Positions 53,423 to 64,000 of a stretch of DNA of 64,000 bases are shown piece after piece. Source of the stretch: Phaeobacter sp. 11ANDIMAR09 (GTDB lineage: Bacteria; Pseudomonadota; Alphaproteobacteria; Rhodobacterales; Rhodobacteraceae); assembly GCF_001294455.1 (NCBI RefSeq), contig NZ_LIKT01000022.1:1-64000 (forward strand), written 5' to 3'. Position numbers and translations under genes: made by a program. Each line of letters starts with the position of its first letter. Position 1 is the stretch's first letter. A model generated the notes under the pieces. That model did no database searches. It was not told the DNA's origin and saw nothing but the letters and a program-made list of their open reading frames with translations.

Positions 53423-54178
53423 TTAAGCCTTGTTACTGTTGTAAAGTCGCTTTTGGCGCGCGGACATCCGGGCCGTGTCCAGGATCATCAGCACATCCGT
53501 GGTGTTGAACCCATGATCCACAAAAGCGCCATCCCCCACCATGCCGCCAAGACGTAAGTAAGCCTTGATCAAGGCCGGACAATCAACCATGGCCTGCTTG
53601 CGATCAACCGCAGCGACCGGCAGCAGGTCCATCGGCTGATAGTTACGTGATCTGCACCGCAGGGGTTCTGGTGCCTGGTAGTTTTGGTTCAAAAGGGTCA
53701 AAGGACCCGCCAGGGTGTTTAGGTCGGTTCCGGCAAAACTGGCAGTGCCAAACAGGACCTCGATGTCGTGTTCAACCACATAGTCATTCAGACCAGACCA
53801 GAGGTAAAACAGCGCTTTTCCGCCACGAAACTCCGGGTGCAAACAGGACCGCCCCAGCTCTAAGAGCCGCCGCCCTGAGCCCGTCAGGGGGGCCAAATCG
53901 TATTCTGTTTCGGAGTAAAACCCGCCGGCATGGCGCGCTTGATCATCGCGCATCAGCCGGTACACGCCCACCAACGTGCCCGTGGCCTTTTCCCGGATGA
54001 TCATATGATCGCAATAATGGTCAAACCTGTCCTTTTCCAGGCCGGCGCTATGATCAACCTGCGCACCATTCGCCCCCATTTCCTTGACAAAGACCGCATA
54101 GCGCAGCGCCTGCGCTTCCTGCAGGTCTTGGTCACTGACGGCCAGGGATACGGTGAATTCTGTTGGGCTTTCAGCCAT
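53423..54178 (-). CDS. olsB: Ornithine-acyl-ACP N-acyltransferase OlsB
   Basis: A 251-residue GNAT-fold protein of the OlsB family. The segments LRYAVFVKEM, GVYRLMR, SETEYDL and LELGRSCLHPEFRGG are family hallmarks. It transfers a 3-hydroxyacyl chain from ACP to the alpha-amino group of ornithine. The adjacent olsA-type gene completes the pathway. The ribosome site is poor (GAAAG at about 9 bases), so the start is moderately certain. Confidence 0.87.
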   Translation of the reverse strand: MAESPTEFTVSLAVSDQDLQEAQALRYAVFVKEMGANGAQVDHSAGLEKDRFDHYCDHMIIREKATGTLVGVYRLMRDDQARHAGGFYSETEYDLAPLTGSGRRLLELGRSCLHPEFRGGKALFYLWSGLNDYVVEHDIEVLFGTASFAGTDLNTLAGPLTLLNQNYQAPEPLRCRSRNYQPMDLLPVAAVDRKQAMVDCPALIKAYLRLGGMVGDGAFVDHGFNTTDVLMILDTARMSARQKRLYNSNKA

Positions 54179-54285
54179 GTAATAGGGCTTTCATTGATCC
54201 GTTCGCAGAGCTGATAGACCGCCAGAGCGGCCTGACGCAAGGTTTTCGTAAAACTCCCCGGGGTTCCTTAACCTTTCATAAACCG

Positions 54286-54468
54286 TTAAGCCTCATTCAC
54301 TAGAATCAAGGGGACACGCGCCCCATCGAAGACCAGTTTTCCCTGGTCTGGAAAATTGACAGTTATTTTGCCACCCGCGTTGGACTGGACTTCCCCCGGT
54401 CCCCACTCGGGGAAGTCCGGATGTGTCACGCGCATGCCGGGGGCGAGAAAAGCATTGAGGTCGATCAT
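54286..54468 (-). CDS. DUF3553 small protein
   Basis: A 60-residue protein beginning MIDLNAFLAPGMRVTHPD. It is a small beta-rich domain of the kind annotated DUF3553, also found attached to UvrD-type helicases. A longer frame reading through the chpT gene antisense is not real. It is divergent from chpT with a 27-base gap. Function unknown. Confidence 0.7.
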   Translation of the reverse strand: MIDLNAFLAPGMRVTHPDFPEWGPGEVQSNAGGKITVNFPDQGKLVFDGARVPLILVNEA

Positions 54469-54495
54469 TTGGTTGGCCCAATTCGGAGGAATGTT

Positions 54496-55092
54496 ATGGC
54501 CGTAGATACCCCCAATTTGGCCGCTTTGATAGGGTCCAGGATCTGCCACGATTTGATCAGCCCGGTTGGTGCAATCAACAACGGGCTGGAGCTGTTGGCG
54601 ATGTCCGGGGCCATGGCCGGTCCCGAGCTGGAATTGATTTCCGACAGCGTATTGAATGCCAATGCGCGTATTCGGTTTTTCCGGGTCGCTTTTGGCGCCG
54701 CCGGCGACCAGCAGATGGGCCGGGCCGAAATCGTTTCGGTGCTGGACGACATCAGTAAAGCTGGCCGGATGAAATACCAATGGACACTCACCGAAGGAAG
54801 CAGCCGCAATGACGTGCGCATGGCCTTTCTCGCGGCGCTGTGCCTGGAAACGGCCCTGCCCTACGGCGGCCTGATCACCATGACCTATGAGGGCGGAAAA
54901 TGGACCGTGACCGGAGAAGGCCGCAAGATCAATGTCGAGTCACCTCTCTGGGGCCATCTCGATCGCAGCGACGCCTCGGCCAGCCTGACTCCGGCCCAGG
55001 TCCAATTTGGCCTGCTCCCCTCCGCTGCCCAAGAAGCCGACCGCAAAGTCGGCTTTGATCAGACCGAAGAAAAGATCACAGTCTGGTTTTAA
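54496..55092 (+). CDS. chpT: Histidine phosphotransferase ChpT
   Basis: A 198-residue ChpT (DUF2328) protein, which relays phosphate from the hybrid kinase CckA to CtrA (and CpdR). The phosphoacceptor is His18 in SRICHDLISPVGAINNGLELL (shown with its flanks). The degenerate ATPase-like C-terminal half has no nucleotide-binding motifs, as expected. The strong site CGGAGGA precedes ATG 54496. In roseobacters this relay controls motility, gene transfer agents and other traits rather than an essential cell cycle. Confidence 0.9.
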   Translation: MAVDTPNLAALIGSRICHDLISPVGAINNGLELLAMSGAMAGPELELISDSVLNANARIRFFRVAFGAAGDQQMGRAEIVSVLDDISKAGRMKYQWTLTEGSSRNDVRMAFLAALCLETALPYGGLITMTYEGGKWTVTGEGRKINVESPLWGHLDRSDASASLTPAQVQFGLLPSAAQEADRKVGFDQTEEKITVWF

Positions 55093-55187
55093 TGGTCTGG
55101 TTGCGACAGCCCGCTTCAGACTGCGGTGCTTGGCCTCTGCCACCGGCGCCCTGTCTGGAACCAATGCCAGGCAGGTCCTAAATGACA

Positions 55188-55215
55188 AAACCCCCAATCG
55201 ATTGATTGGGGGTTT
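55188..55215. terminator. Bidirectional terminator between chpT and proA
   Basis: A perfect 12-bp stem (AAACCCCCAATC with GATTGGGGGTTT) and a 4-base loop between convergent genes. T-rich tails exist in both directions. Confidence 0.85.
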
Positions 55216-55238
55216 CCTTTATTTAAGGCTGCAAAAAA

Positions 55239-56504
55239 TCAGGACCTGACGGTTCCATTGCCACGCACCAGATATTTGAAACTGGTCAACTGCGCCGCCC
55301 CAACCGGGCCGCGGGCATGCATCTTTCCTGTCGCGATGCCGATCTCAGCCCCCATGCCAAATTCGCCGCCATCGGCAAACTGGGTGGAGGCATTATGCAT
55401 CAGGATGGCACTGTCGAGCTCGGAAAAAAACTGGCTCACAGCCGCCTCATCCTCGGTGATGATGCAATCGGTATGCTGAGAGTGGTATTTGCGGATATGT
55501 CCGATCGCCGCCTCAATATCCGCAACCGGCTTTGCAGCAATCACGGCATCCAGGTATTCCTTGCCCCAATCCTCGTCCTGAGCCGGGATCATCCCGTCAG
55601 GACCAGACAGGCCTTCTGCCGCATGAATTTCAACCCCAGCAGCGGCGAGGGCGGTCAAGACATCACGGCCAATGGTATCGACGATATCCCGGTGGATTAG
55701 CAGACATTCCGCTGCGCCGCAGATGCCGGTGCGACGGGTTTTTGCGTTCAATACCACCTCTAGCGCCTTTTGTGGATCAGCGGCTTTGTCCAGATAGATA
55801 TGCACGATACCTTCCAGATGCGCAAAGACGGGTACCCGGGCTTCGCGCTGCACCAGCCCCACCAGCCCTTTGCCGCCGCGGGGAACGATAACATCGACGA
55901 AACTGGTCATGGTCAGCAGTTCCTGCACCGCAGCGCGGTCGCGCGTCGGCACCAGTTGCACTGCCTCTTCGGGCAGGCCAGCACCACGCAGCCCCTCGGC
56001 CAGGCAGGCATGAATAGCCTGACTGGAATGGAAGCTCTCGGAGCCGCCCCGCAGGATCACGGCATTGCCGGATTTAAGACAGAGCGCGCCTGCATCCGCC
56101 GTCACATTGGGGCGGCTTTCGTAGATCACCCCAATGACACCAAGAGGCGTTCGAACCCGTTGGATGTTCAGCCCTGAAGGCTGCTCCCAGTCCGCCAGAA
56201 CCTCGCCCACGGGGTCGGGTTGCTCTGCCACAGCGCGCAGCCCGTCTATGATGCTTTGTATGCGGCTCTCATCCAGCATCAGCCGGTCCATCATGGCTGG
56301 GGACAGGCCTTTGGAGGCACCATACTCCAGATCTTTGGCATTGGCTGCGATGATCTCAGCCCGGTGGGTCCAGACGGCCTCTGCAGCGCCAATCAGGGCG
56401 GCATGTTTGCGCTCGGCACTGGCTGTGGCCAGAGTTTGTGCGGCCTGCTTTGCGCGAATGCCAAGCTCCTGCATCAGCGCAGGGATATTTTGAATGTCGT
56501 TCAT
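55239..56504 (-). CDS. proA: Gamma-glutamyl phosphate reductase
   Basis: A 421-residue aldehyde-dehydrogenase-fold enzyme that reduces glutamyl 5-phosphate to the semialdehyde in proline synthesis. [28 protein letters not shown] (shown only in part here as [13 protein letters not shown]) and the catalytic Cys in [11 protein letters not shown] are intact. It follows proB by 99 bases on the same strand, so obg-proB-proA is likely one unit. Confidence 0.96.
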   Translation of the reverse strand: MNDIQNIPALMQELGIRAKQAAQTLATASAERKHAALIGAAEAVWTHRAEIIAANAKDLEYGASKGLSPAMMDRLMLDESRIQSIIDGLRAVAEQPDPVGEVLADWEQPSGLNIQRVRTPLGVIGVIYESRPNVTADAGALCLKSGNAVILRGGSESFHSSQAIHACLAEGLRGAGLPEEAVQLVPTRDRAAVQELLTMTSFVDVIVPRGGKGLVGLVQREARVPVFAHLEGIVHIYLDKAADPQKALEVVLNAKTRRTGICGAAECLLIHRDIVDTIGRDVLTALAAAGVEIHAAEGLSGPDGMIPAQDEDWGKEYLDAVIAAKPVADIEAAIGHIRKYHSQHTDCIITEDEAAVSQFFSELDSAILMHNASTQFADGGEFGMGAEIGIATGKMHARGPVGAAQLTSFKYLVRGNGTVRS

Positions 56505-56603
56505 CGGTCTCTTCTAAGCCTTTTCGGATTGAGGCTGGTGCCGTTCAATTGCCGCCAAGATAGAAGAGGCAGCCATCGGGTTTCCAGCCCCAAAGTAGAG
56601 GGG

Positions 56604-58741
<2,138 letters not shown>

Positions 58742-58858
58742 TTAGCTGCGCGGCACCCCGGTAAGGCGCTGCGCGGAAATACGATGGGATCAACGCGCCC
58801 CTTTAGGGTGCGTCACTGTGTTGAGATGTGCCTTACCTGAAAGCGCTGGCCGCGCCAA

Positions 58859-59395
58859 TCACAGTTTTCGGCTATAGGTCCAGGTGGGCACAGTTGCATT
58901 GCGACTGACAGAAAAGCTTTCGGCATCGCCCAGGTAGTCAAATCCGCAATGGATCAGAACCCGCGCCGAGGCTGGATTGTCCTGAAAGACCGAGGCAAAC
59001 ATGGCCACATTGTTCAACGGATTGGCCTCGACCAGCGCCTTCACCGCCTCAGAGGCAAGACCAGTGTTCCAAAACAGTGGCGCGATCCAGAAACTCACTT
59101 CGGACTGATCGCGGTCCATCTGCTTGAGGGCGATAATCCCCTTGAGCTCTTCGCCGCCGTCCGGCGTGCCGTCGATGGCCCAGATATCCTCTTCGCGGGT
59201 TTGAGATGTCGCACGGGCGACATAGGCCTCGACCGCACCGGGGGGCATTGGATGAGGAATGGCGGGGGTCATGCGCGCCACGCGTTCATCGCCAGTGTAA
59301 TGAGCGATCAGGCCGCTATCGGATTCCCGCAATGGGCGCAGCACAAATCGGCTGGTTTCAATAACCTGCTGATCCTTCACATTATCCAAACTCAT
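58859..59395 (-). CDS. GNAT-family N-acetyltransferase (RimJ-like)
   Basis: A 178-residue acetyltransferase. The N-terminal ETSRFVLRPLRESD and the acetyl-CoA-binding FWNTGLASEAVKALVE segments mark the RimJ/RimL-like GNAT group. VFQDNPASARVLIHCGF is the typical C-terminal motif. ATG at 59393-59395 follows AAGGAG. Genes of this type commonly sit between rpmA and obg in Rhodobacterales. The target is unknown. Confidence 0.85.
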   Translation of the reverse strand: MSLDNVKDQQVIETSRFVLRPLRESDSGLIAHYTGDERVARMTPAIPHPMPPGAVEAYVARATSQTREEDIWAIDGTPDGGEELKGIIALKQMDRDQSEVSFWIAPLFWNTGLASEAVKALVEANPLNNVAMFASVFQDNPASARVLIHCGFDYLGDAESFSVSRNATVPTWTYSRKL

Positions 59396-59592
59396 ATCTC
59401 TGCTCCTTTTCGCAAAGAAATCGGAAACGCAGCTGCCCTTGACCAAATATAAGAAGCAGATCTGCGGATTCCAGAGCCCCCTAATTCACGGGTCTGCGAC
59501 GCCGGAGTATGAACCTCCAAATCCCAAACCTGCGAGGGCCAGCCTCTTTCCAGGAGGCCAAAACAAAAACCAAAGCGCGGTATGCGCCAAAT

Positions 59593-59622
59593 AAAAAAGG
59601 GGACCGGCTGTTGCCGATCCCC
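59593..59622 (-). terminator. Terminator after rpmA
   Basis: GGGGATCGG pairs with CCGGTCCCC around a short loop, followed by six T residues on the minus strand, about 30 bases after the rpmA stop. Confidence 0.82.
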
Positions 59623-59650
59623 TCATTGTTCAAAACCTTGTGGGTTCGGT

Positions 59651-59920
59651 TTACTCAGCGGCCTCCGCCACTGGGAGAACCGATACAAAGGTGCGGCCCT
59701 TGAGGCCTTTGTGGAAGGTGACAGCACCGTCAGTCACAGCATAGATCGTGTGATCTTTGCCCAGACCTACGCCTTCGCCCGGCCAAAACTTGGTGCCGCG
59801 CTGACGAATGATGATGTTGCCCGAGATGGCCGCTTGGCCACCATAGAGTTTCACACCGAGGCGGCGACCCGCTGAGTCGCGGCCGTTACGGGAGGAACCA
59901 CCAGCTTTTTTATGTGCCAT
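59651..59920 (-). CDS. rpmA: 50S ribosomal protein L27
   Basis: An 89-residue L27. The conserved N-terminus [16 protein letters not shown] begins directly, with no cleavable extension as in Firmicutes. [10 protein letters not shown] and [12 protein letters not shown] follow. AGGAG precedes the ATG, 11 bases after rplU. Confidence 0.97.
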   Translation of the reverse strand: MAHKKAGGSSRNGRDSAGRRLGVKLYGGQAAISGNIIIRQRGTKFWPGEGVGLGKDHTIYAVTDGAVTFHKGLKGRTFVSVLPVAEAAE

Positions 59921-59931
59921 TCTGTCTCTCC

Positions 59932-60486
59932 TTAGCCTTTAGCCAGATCTTTGGCCTGTGCAACCCACTCGGGTTTCACTTTGACCGCGTCAATACCAGC
60001 AATGTCGTCTTCGGACAAGGCTGCGATCTGGGCAAAGCTGGTCAGACCGGCTTCGTTCAGCTTTTTGGCGGCGGCAGGGCCTACACCGGTCAGCTGAGTC
60101 AGATCGTCGCCAGCAGCGGCTTTAGCAGCAGGAGCGGCTTTGGCAGCGGCTTTTGGGGCAGCTTTGGTTGCACCCGAGGCAAGGATCTCGGTGATCTTGA
60201 TCAGGGTCAGTTTCTGACGGTGACCTTTGGTGCGCTTGGAAGAGTGCTTACGACGACGCTTCACAAAGTGAATGAGCTTTTCGCCTTTGATCTGGTCGAT
60301 CACTTCTGCCTTAACAGCAGCGCCATCAACCAGGGGAGCACCAACCACGGGAGCGTCGCCACCGAGCATCAGAACTTCGTCGAACTGGATTGTTTCGCCA
60401 GCATCAGCAGCCAATTTTTCAACACGGAGGATATCACCCGCCTGAACTTTGTACTGCTTGCCGCCAGTCTTGAGGACCGCAAACAT
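59932..60486 (-). CDS. rplU: 50S ribosomal protein L21 with C-terminal extension
   Basis: A 184-residue protein. The L21 core (about 1-103: [28 protein letters not shown]-like [17 protein letters not shown]) is followed by an Ala/Lys-rich linker and a helix-hairpin-helix-like domain ([20 protein letters not shown]). Extended L21 proteins are known in alphaproteobacteria. The extension resembles domains that follow other DNA- or RNA-binding proteins. It heads the rplU-rpmA operon. Confidence 0.95.
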   Translation of the reverse strand: MFAVLKTGGKQYKVQAGDILRVEKLAADAGETIQFDEVLMLGGDAPVVGAPLVDGAAVKAEVIDQIKGEKLIHFVKRRRKHSSKRTKGHRQKLTLIKITEILASGATKAAPKAAAKAAPAAKAAAGDDLTQLTGVGPAAAKKLNEAGLTSFAQIAALSEDDIAGIDAVKVKPEWVAQAKDLAKG

Positions 60487-60740
60487 CTGCGTATTTCCTT
60501 TTTCAACCGCGTCCTTTGGTCCCCTACAGGGCGTTTTGATCAGGTTTCAAACCCCGACCACCTCGAACAGCGCGCCCTGCAAAGGGCGTATTACAAAATG
60601 AGCCCGGCACAGAGAATCCGGGCCGGGATGGCGCATTTGCCCGAAGGCGGCGTAATCTGTCAAGCTATCTTTGCGCCCCAACCGCGAATTGCCCCAAAAA
60701 GTACTAGGGACGGTAGGGCCACGACCATCTGAGGCAGAGA
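60487..60740 (-). promoter_or_regulatory. rplU promoter and leader
   Basis: On the minus strand TTGACA (60663-60658) and GCAAAT (60640-60635) are 17 bases apart, a fair promoter. About 130 bases of leader follow, with a GCGCCCT...AGGGCG hairpin near 60572-60588 and GC-rich dyads near 60600-60625. A self-regulating L21 leader is possible but unproven. Confidence 0.4.
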
Positions 60741-61592
60741 TCAGAGTTCCTCGCCCTGCCCCAGTTCCTTCATACGATAGGCAAGCGCCTCAAACCGATT
60801 GGCGGTGATCTCGAATTGCACCGCATTCAACAGCTCGTAGACCTCCTGCATCAACGGCGTCTCCAGCGCTTCGACATAGGCCTCGATTTCCGCCTCGCTG
60901 AACCCCTGGTAGGTATAGGCCGAGGCCGCAAGATTGGAGGCCCGCAGCGCCATGCGCATTTCGCCCTCCTGATCCCGTTGCAGCGCCCGCAGCCCATCTG
61001 CGTCAAGCTGCAGCTCAATTACACCGGCCGCACTGGCGGCCATCAAGAAGCGAAACTGGATTTGCTGAATGAAGCGCAGGCCAGAACCGGCTGCATCAAT
61101 TGCCTGTCCCATTCTGTGATACAGCGCGACACGATTGCTGTCAGCCTTTACCAGATCTGCAATGATCCGCTGGCCAGCCGCCTGTTTGGTGTCATCCTCT
61201 TCCACCAGATGCGAGGCATTTTCGGCCATAACCAGGCGTTGCCCCAGGTCGCTGGCATAAAAGGCGGCGGCGTGGCTCAGAGCGTCCTCTTCCAGCGTTT
61301 CAGTCAGGATATCCAGCGCCAGTTCGCGCATTTTGGTGCGATCAAACACCGATTGCGACAGCCGCGTCCACTCCGAGCCAAAATCTCCGGCCGAAAGCCC
61401 CAACATATTTGGCGCATCACTGGCAGAGAGCGCGATACTATCCAGGGCCACGTCAAACCCTGTGACCTCAAGAAAAGCCTGGACTTTGCCACGTTCAGCG
61501 GCCTGGGCTGAGCCAGCCGACAATAATGCCAGACAGGCGCAAGAAAAGACAAAGCGAGCCAGATGGAACATGTGAAGTGATATGTGTCTCAT
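60741..61592 (-). CDS. DUF2059 exported protein
   Basis: A protein of about 283 residues with a signal peptide (SCACLALLSAGSAQA) and an all-helical DUF2059-type region repeated about twice (near 30-130 and 150-275). Function unknown. No ribosome site distinguishes the ATG at 61592 from one seven codons later, so the exact N-terminus is uncertain. It lies alone between rplU and tRNA-Ser. Confidence 0.7.
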   Translation of the reverse strand: MRHISLHMFHLARFVFSCACLALLSAGSAQAAERGKVQAFLEVTGFDVALDSIALSASDAPNMLGLSAGDFGSEWTRLSQSVFDRTKMRELALDILTETLEEDALSHAAAFYASDLGQRLVMAENASHLVEEDDTKQAAGQRIIADLVKADSNRVALYHRMGQAIDAAGSGLRFIQQIQFRFLMAASAAGVIELQLDADGLRALQRDQEGEMRMALRASNLAASAYTYQGFSEAEIEAYVEALETPLMQEVYELLNAVQFEITANRFEALAYRMKELGQGEEL

Positions 61593-61714
61593 ACCCAAAA
61601 TCTAGGCGAAAATTACGGCCAAACAATGAAAAAATGCCTTTCTCAAAAGAAGTTCAAAAACCCTCTTGCGCTGCGGAGCGTTCCCCCTTAAACGCTCCTC
61701 CACCAGACCCCCGC

Positions 61715-61804
61715 GGAGAGGTGCCGGAGTGGTCGAACGGGGCGGTCTCGAAAACCGTTGTCCCTTCACGGGGACCCAGGGTTCGAATCCCTGTCTCTCC
61801 GCCA
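61715..61804 (+). tRNA. tRNA-Ser (anticodon CGA)
   Basis: A 90-base class II tRNA. The acceptor stem GGAGAGG pairs with TCTCTCC; the anticodon stem GCGGT/ACCGT encloses CTCGAAA (anticodon CGA). A long variable arm (TGTCCCTTCACGGGGAC) and T arm CAGGG-TTCGAAT-CCCTG follow. Discriminator G and encoded CCA are present. No integrase is next to it. Confidence 0.95.
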
Positions 61805-61914
61805 TTCACTTGCAGTAGCAATCGTTTTGGATCTTTGATGCTCAACGGACCACGGCCCTAGGTCTTGGCAACCGCCCGCCGTCCAGGACCGCTTTTGCTT
61901 GCTGCCCCCATCCC

Positions 61915-62862
61915 CTATGGGCCCTTTTGCGGATAATGCCCGTTGGAGCAACAGACCAGGGCTTTCGCTTCAATCTCATTGAAGCCCTCCGCCAGAAAAT
62001 CTATCAAAATCCGCAGCCGACGCGGCACTAGGGCGGCCTCTGGTCGGAGCGCAACAATCTCGCCCCCGGCCTCTGCCTCAAGATGCCCCGTGAGCACCGG
62101 CGTCAGCGTCTCCTTATTCAGGTCATCTGCGACGAGAAACTCGGGCAACCAGGCAATACCCTGCCCGGCACGACAGGCGGCATGCAGCGCATCAAGACTG
62201 TTGCAAGAAAAACCAGCCCCAAGCCGGGTCGGGCGGCTGCCCAGTCCCGGCCTCACTCCCCAGTCAGAGAGCTGCCTTTCCTGCCCCAGCCGCAAGCATC
62301 TGTGTGAGCTGAGGTCTTCAGGCTGTTGAGGAGCCCCCCGTTGGTTGAGATAAGCTGGCGCAGCGCAGAGCAGGCGTCTGTTGCCCATCAATTTGCGCGC
62401 CACAAGGCTGGAGTCGGGCAAAACTCCACTGCGGACCCCCAGATCAAAGCCCTTTCCAACCAGATCGATGACCTTGTCCGTCAGCAGCAAGTCGATCTCG
62501 ACCTCTGGGTGTCGTTCCATGAAGGCCAGAACCAAGGGCACGACATGGAGCCGACCAAGCGCTGCCGAGCTGGTCAGTCTGATCGTGCCACGCAGGGTAC
62601 CCGCATCCTCAGCAATGCCTTCTTCCAATGCGTTCAGGCGGGACAATAACTCCCGAGCCCCCTCCACATATCGCTGCCCGGCCTCGGTCAAAGCCATGCG
62701 CCGGGTCGACCGAACCAATAGCGACACGCGCAGCCGCTCCTCCAACTGAAACACCCGCTTGCCAACTGCAGATGGCGTGTATCCCAAGACCCTGCCAGCA
62801 GCCGAGAAACTGCCGTGATCAACCACGGCCAGGAGGATTTCTAATTCTGATCTTTGCGACAT
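61915..62862 (-). CDS. LysR-family regulator
   Basis: A 315-residue LysR regulator of the CrgA/DsdC-like group. The HTH is at about 5-62 (DHGSFSAAGRVLGYTPSAVGKRV) and the effector domain at about 88-300. It is divergent from the Old Yellow Enzyme gene, separated by about 100 bases, and probably controls it. The inducer is unknown. Confidence 0.87.
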   Translation of the reverse strand: MSQRSELEILLAVVDHGSFSAAGRVLGYTPSAVGKRVFQLEERLRVSLLVRSTRRMALTEAGQRYVEGARELLSRLNALEEGIAEDAGTLRGTIRLTSSAALGRLHVVPLVLAFMERHPEVEIDLLLTDKVIDLVGKGFDLGVRSGVLPDSSLVARKLMGNRRLLCAAPAYLNQRGAPQQPEDLSSHRCLRLGQERQLSDWGVRPGLGSRPTRLGAGFSCNSLDALHAACRAGQGIAWLPEFLVADDLNKETLTPVLTGHLEAEAGGEIVALRPEAALVPRRLRILIDFLAEGFNEIEAKALVCCSNGHYPQKGP

Positions 62863-62963
62863 CTGATCCCAATACTATTAAATCCTGATCCCAAACACAG
62901 TATTTTCAAATCAGTTAATCCAAAGTATCTCAGATATAGATCAATTCCCCAAGGAGAACTGCC

Positions 62964-64000
62964 TTGCACCGCGCCACAAATGCCAAACTTTTTTCACCCA
63001 TGACACTGCCCAACGGCCAGGTGTTGAAGAACCGGATCATCAAATCGGCCATGTCAGATTCACTGGCGGATGGTACAGGCAACCCGACCCCGACACAGAT
63101 CCGCCTCTATGAACGTTGGGCCCAAGGGGGGCTGGCGGCGTCAATCGTGGGGGAGGTGCAGGGCGATCCGTTTTATCCTGAAAAACCGGGGAACCTGGTA
63201 CTAGACGCGGGTGCAGATTTTCCAGCCTTCCGAGAGCTCGCACGGCGCGGATCCTGCGGCGGCGCCCACCTCTGGCTGCAGCTAGGTCATGCCGGCGCCC
63301 TGTCCCACCTCCCGATCAGCCAGCCAAAGGGGCCAAGCCGCATAGACTTCCCGGATTTTCAAAGCGAGGCCATGACGCCTGCCGAGATATGCGCTGTTCC
63401 CCAGGGCTTTGCCGATACCGCCCGACGCGCGGCAGAATTGGGGTTCGGGGGCGTCCAGATCCATGCGGCGCATGGGTTCTTACTGAGCCAGTTCCTTTCC
63501 CCCCTCTTTAACCGTCGCACCGATATCTATGGCGGCTCGATCCAGGCGCGGATGCGCCTGCTGGTTGAAACAGTTGAGGCCGTACGCGCCGCTGTCCCCG
63601 CCGGATTTGTAGTTTCGGTTAAACTCAATGCAAGCGACCAACTCGACGGAGGGCTAACCGAGACAGAGGCACTACAGGTGGTTGCAGGGCTCGACGGCAA
63701 AGGCGTGGATCTACTCGACATCAGCGGCGGAACCTATTTCCCCGGCGCGCCATCTAGCTCAGAACGCGCGAGCAAGGGCCCGTATTTCCTCGATTTTGCC
63801 CACTCCGCCCGCGCAGTGACCTCAACCCCTCTGATGGTCACGGGCGGGTTTAAACACCTGGAGGAAGCAGCAGCAGCGATAAATTCTGGCGATGTGGATG
63901 CCGTCGGGCTGGCGCGCAGCTTGGTCCTGGATCCGGCCCTGCCTGCAACATGGCTGGGAAATGGGAGTGACCCCGTTTTCCCCCGCTTTTCCAGCCTGCC
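62964..64000 (+). CDS. Old Yellow Enzyme-family NADH:flavin oxidoreductase (partial)
   Basis: An FMN-dependent TIM-barrel oxidoreductase of the OYE/YqjM class, 345 codons to the window edge with no stop. Family motifs are KNRIIKSAMSD, the substrate-binding QIHAAHGFLLSQFLSP with two His, NRRTDIYGGS, and GGFKHLEEA with VGLARSL near the end. The start appears to be TTG at 62964, preceded by AAGGAG at 7 bases; the first ATG is 12 codons later. These enzymes reduce activated C=C bonds. The last few dozen residues are missing. Confidence 0.85.
   Translation, partial: MHRATNAKLFSPMTLPNGQVLKNRIIKSAMSDSLADGTGNPTPTQIRLYERWAQGGLAASIVGEVQGDPFYPEKPGNLVLDAGADFPAFRELARRGSCGGAHLWLQLGHAGALSHLPISQPKGPSRIDFPDFQSEAMTPAEICAVPQGFADTARRAAELGFGGVQIHAAHGFLLSQFLSPLFNRRTDIYGGSIQARMRLLVETVEAVRAAVPAGFVVSVKLNASDQLDGGLTETEALQVVAGLDGKGVDLLDISGGTYFPGAPSSSERASKGPYFLDFAHSARAVTSTPLMVTGGFKHLEEAAAAINSGDVDAVGLARSLVLDPALPATWLGNGSDPVFPRFSSL

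Noticed and set aside
61715-61804. Second integration site at tRNA-Ser
   Set aside because: No integrase, repeat of the tRNA end or change in composition is seen on either side.

Overview
The window looks like a chromosomal segment of a marine alphaproteobacterium of the Rhodobacterales, most likely the Roseobacter group (Phaeobacter/Ruegeria/Leisingera-like). The evidence is the combination of chpT of the CtrA phosphorelay, an L21 ribosomal protein with an alphaproteobacterial C-terminal extension, an ornithine-lipid gene pair (olsB-olsA), a phoR-pstSCAB-phoU-phoB block, an IalB-family protein, a class II DAHP synthase and a soluble PhoR. The genus cannot be fixed from the sequence alone. 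Coding density is high, and most genes have clear Shine-Dalgarno sites and GC-rich codon use.

Layout, left to right. Positions 1-2990 are one end of an integrated element: a truncated gene, an AT-rich operator region, a phage-type repressor, two small overlapping genes and a tyrosine integrase. It abuts the 3' end of tRNA-Arg(CCG), and three tandem 12-bp repeats lie between integrase and tRNA. Positions 3194-9156 carry cell-envelope genes: an M15/DUF882 peptidase, an L,D-transpeptidase, an LpxD-like N-acyltransferase with its own acyl carrier protein and NodE-like ketosynthase, and an IalB protein. After a HerA-like ATPase comes a complete branched-chain amino acid type ABC transporter (livKGFHM) and a GlxA-type regulator (9775-18166). 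Positions 18362-24205 hold class II DAHP synthase, a PAS protein, yicC, gmk, a gamma carbonic anhydrase and phoR. The Pho regulon (24509-30847) follows, behind a triple Pho box.

Positions 30942-35698 hold a LysR/glutaryl-CoA dehydrogenase pair and a SulP transporter. The most unusual block is 35925-48777: an SDR and an NADPH:quinone oxidoreductase flank a ten-gene minus-strand cluster. That cluster contains two acyl-CoA dehydrogenases, an SDR, a nitronate-monooxygenase-like flavoprotein, a histidine phosphatase, an aminoglycoside-phosphotransferase-fold kinase, an enoyl-CoA isomerase/hydratase, a serine esterase, an acetoacetyl-CoA synthetase and a TesB thioesterase. The kinase plus acyl-CoA dehydrogenase pairing matches the logic of LvaA/LvaC (levulinate catabolism) and mammalian ACAD10/11, in which a hydroxyacyl-CoA is phosphorylated and phosphate is then eliminated. 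I infer a hydroxy-acid or ester/lactone catabolic pathway with unknown substrate.

The right part is mostly housekeeping: aroQ coupled to a divergent LuxR-type regulator, rpsB-tsf, olsBA, a DUF3553 gene divergent from chpT, obg-proB-proA, a GNAT protein, rplU-rpmA, a DUF2059 protein, tRNA-Ser(CGA), and a LysR gene divergent from an Old Yellow Enzyme family gene that runs off the end. No CRISPR array, rRNA or intact insertion sequence was seen.
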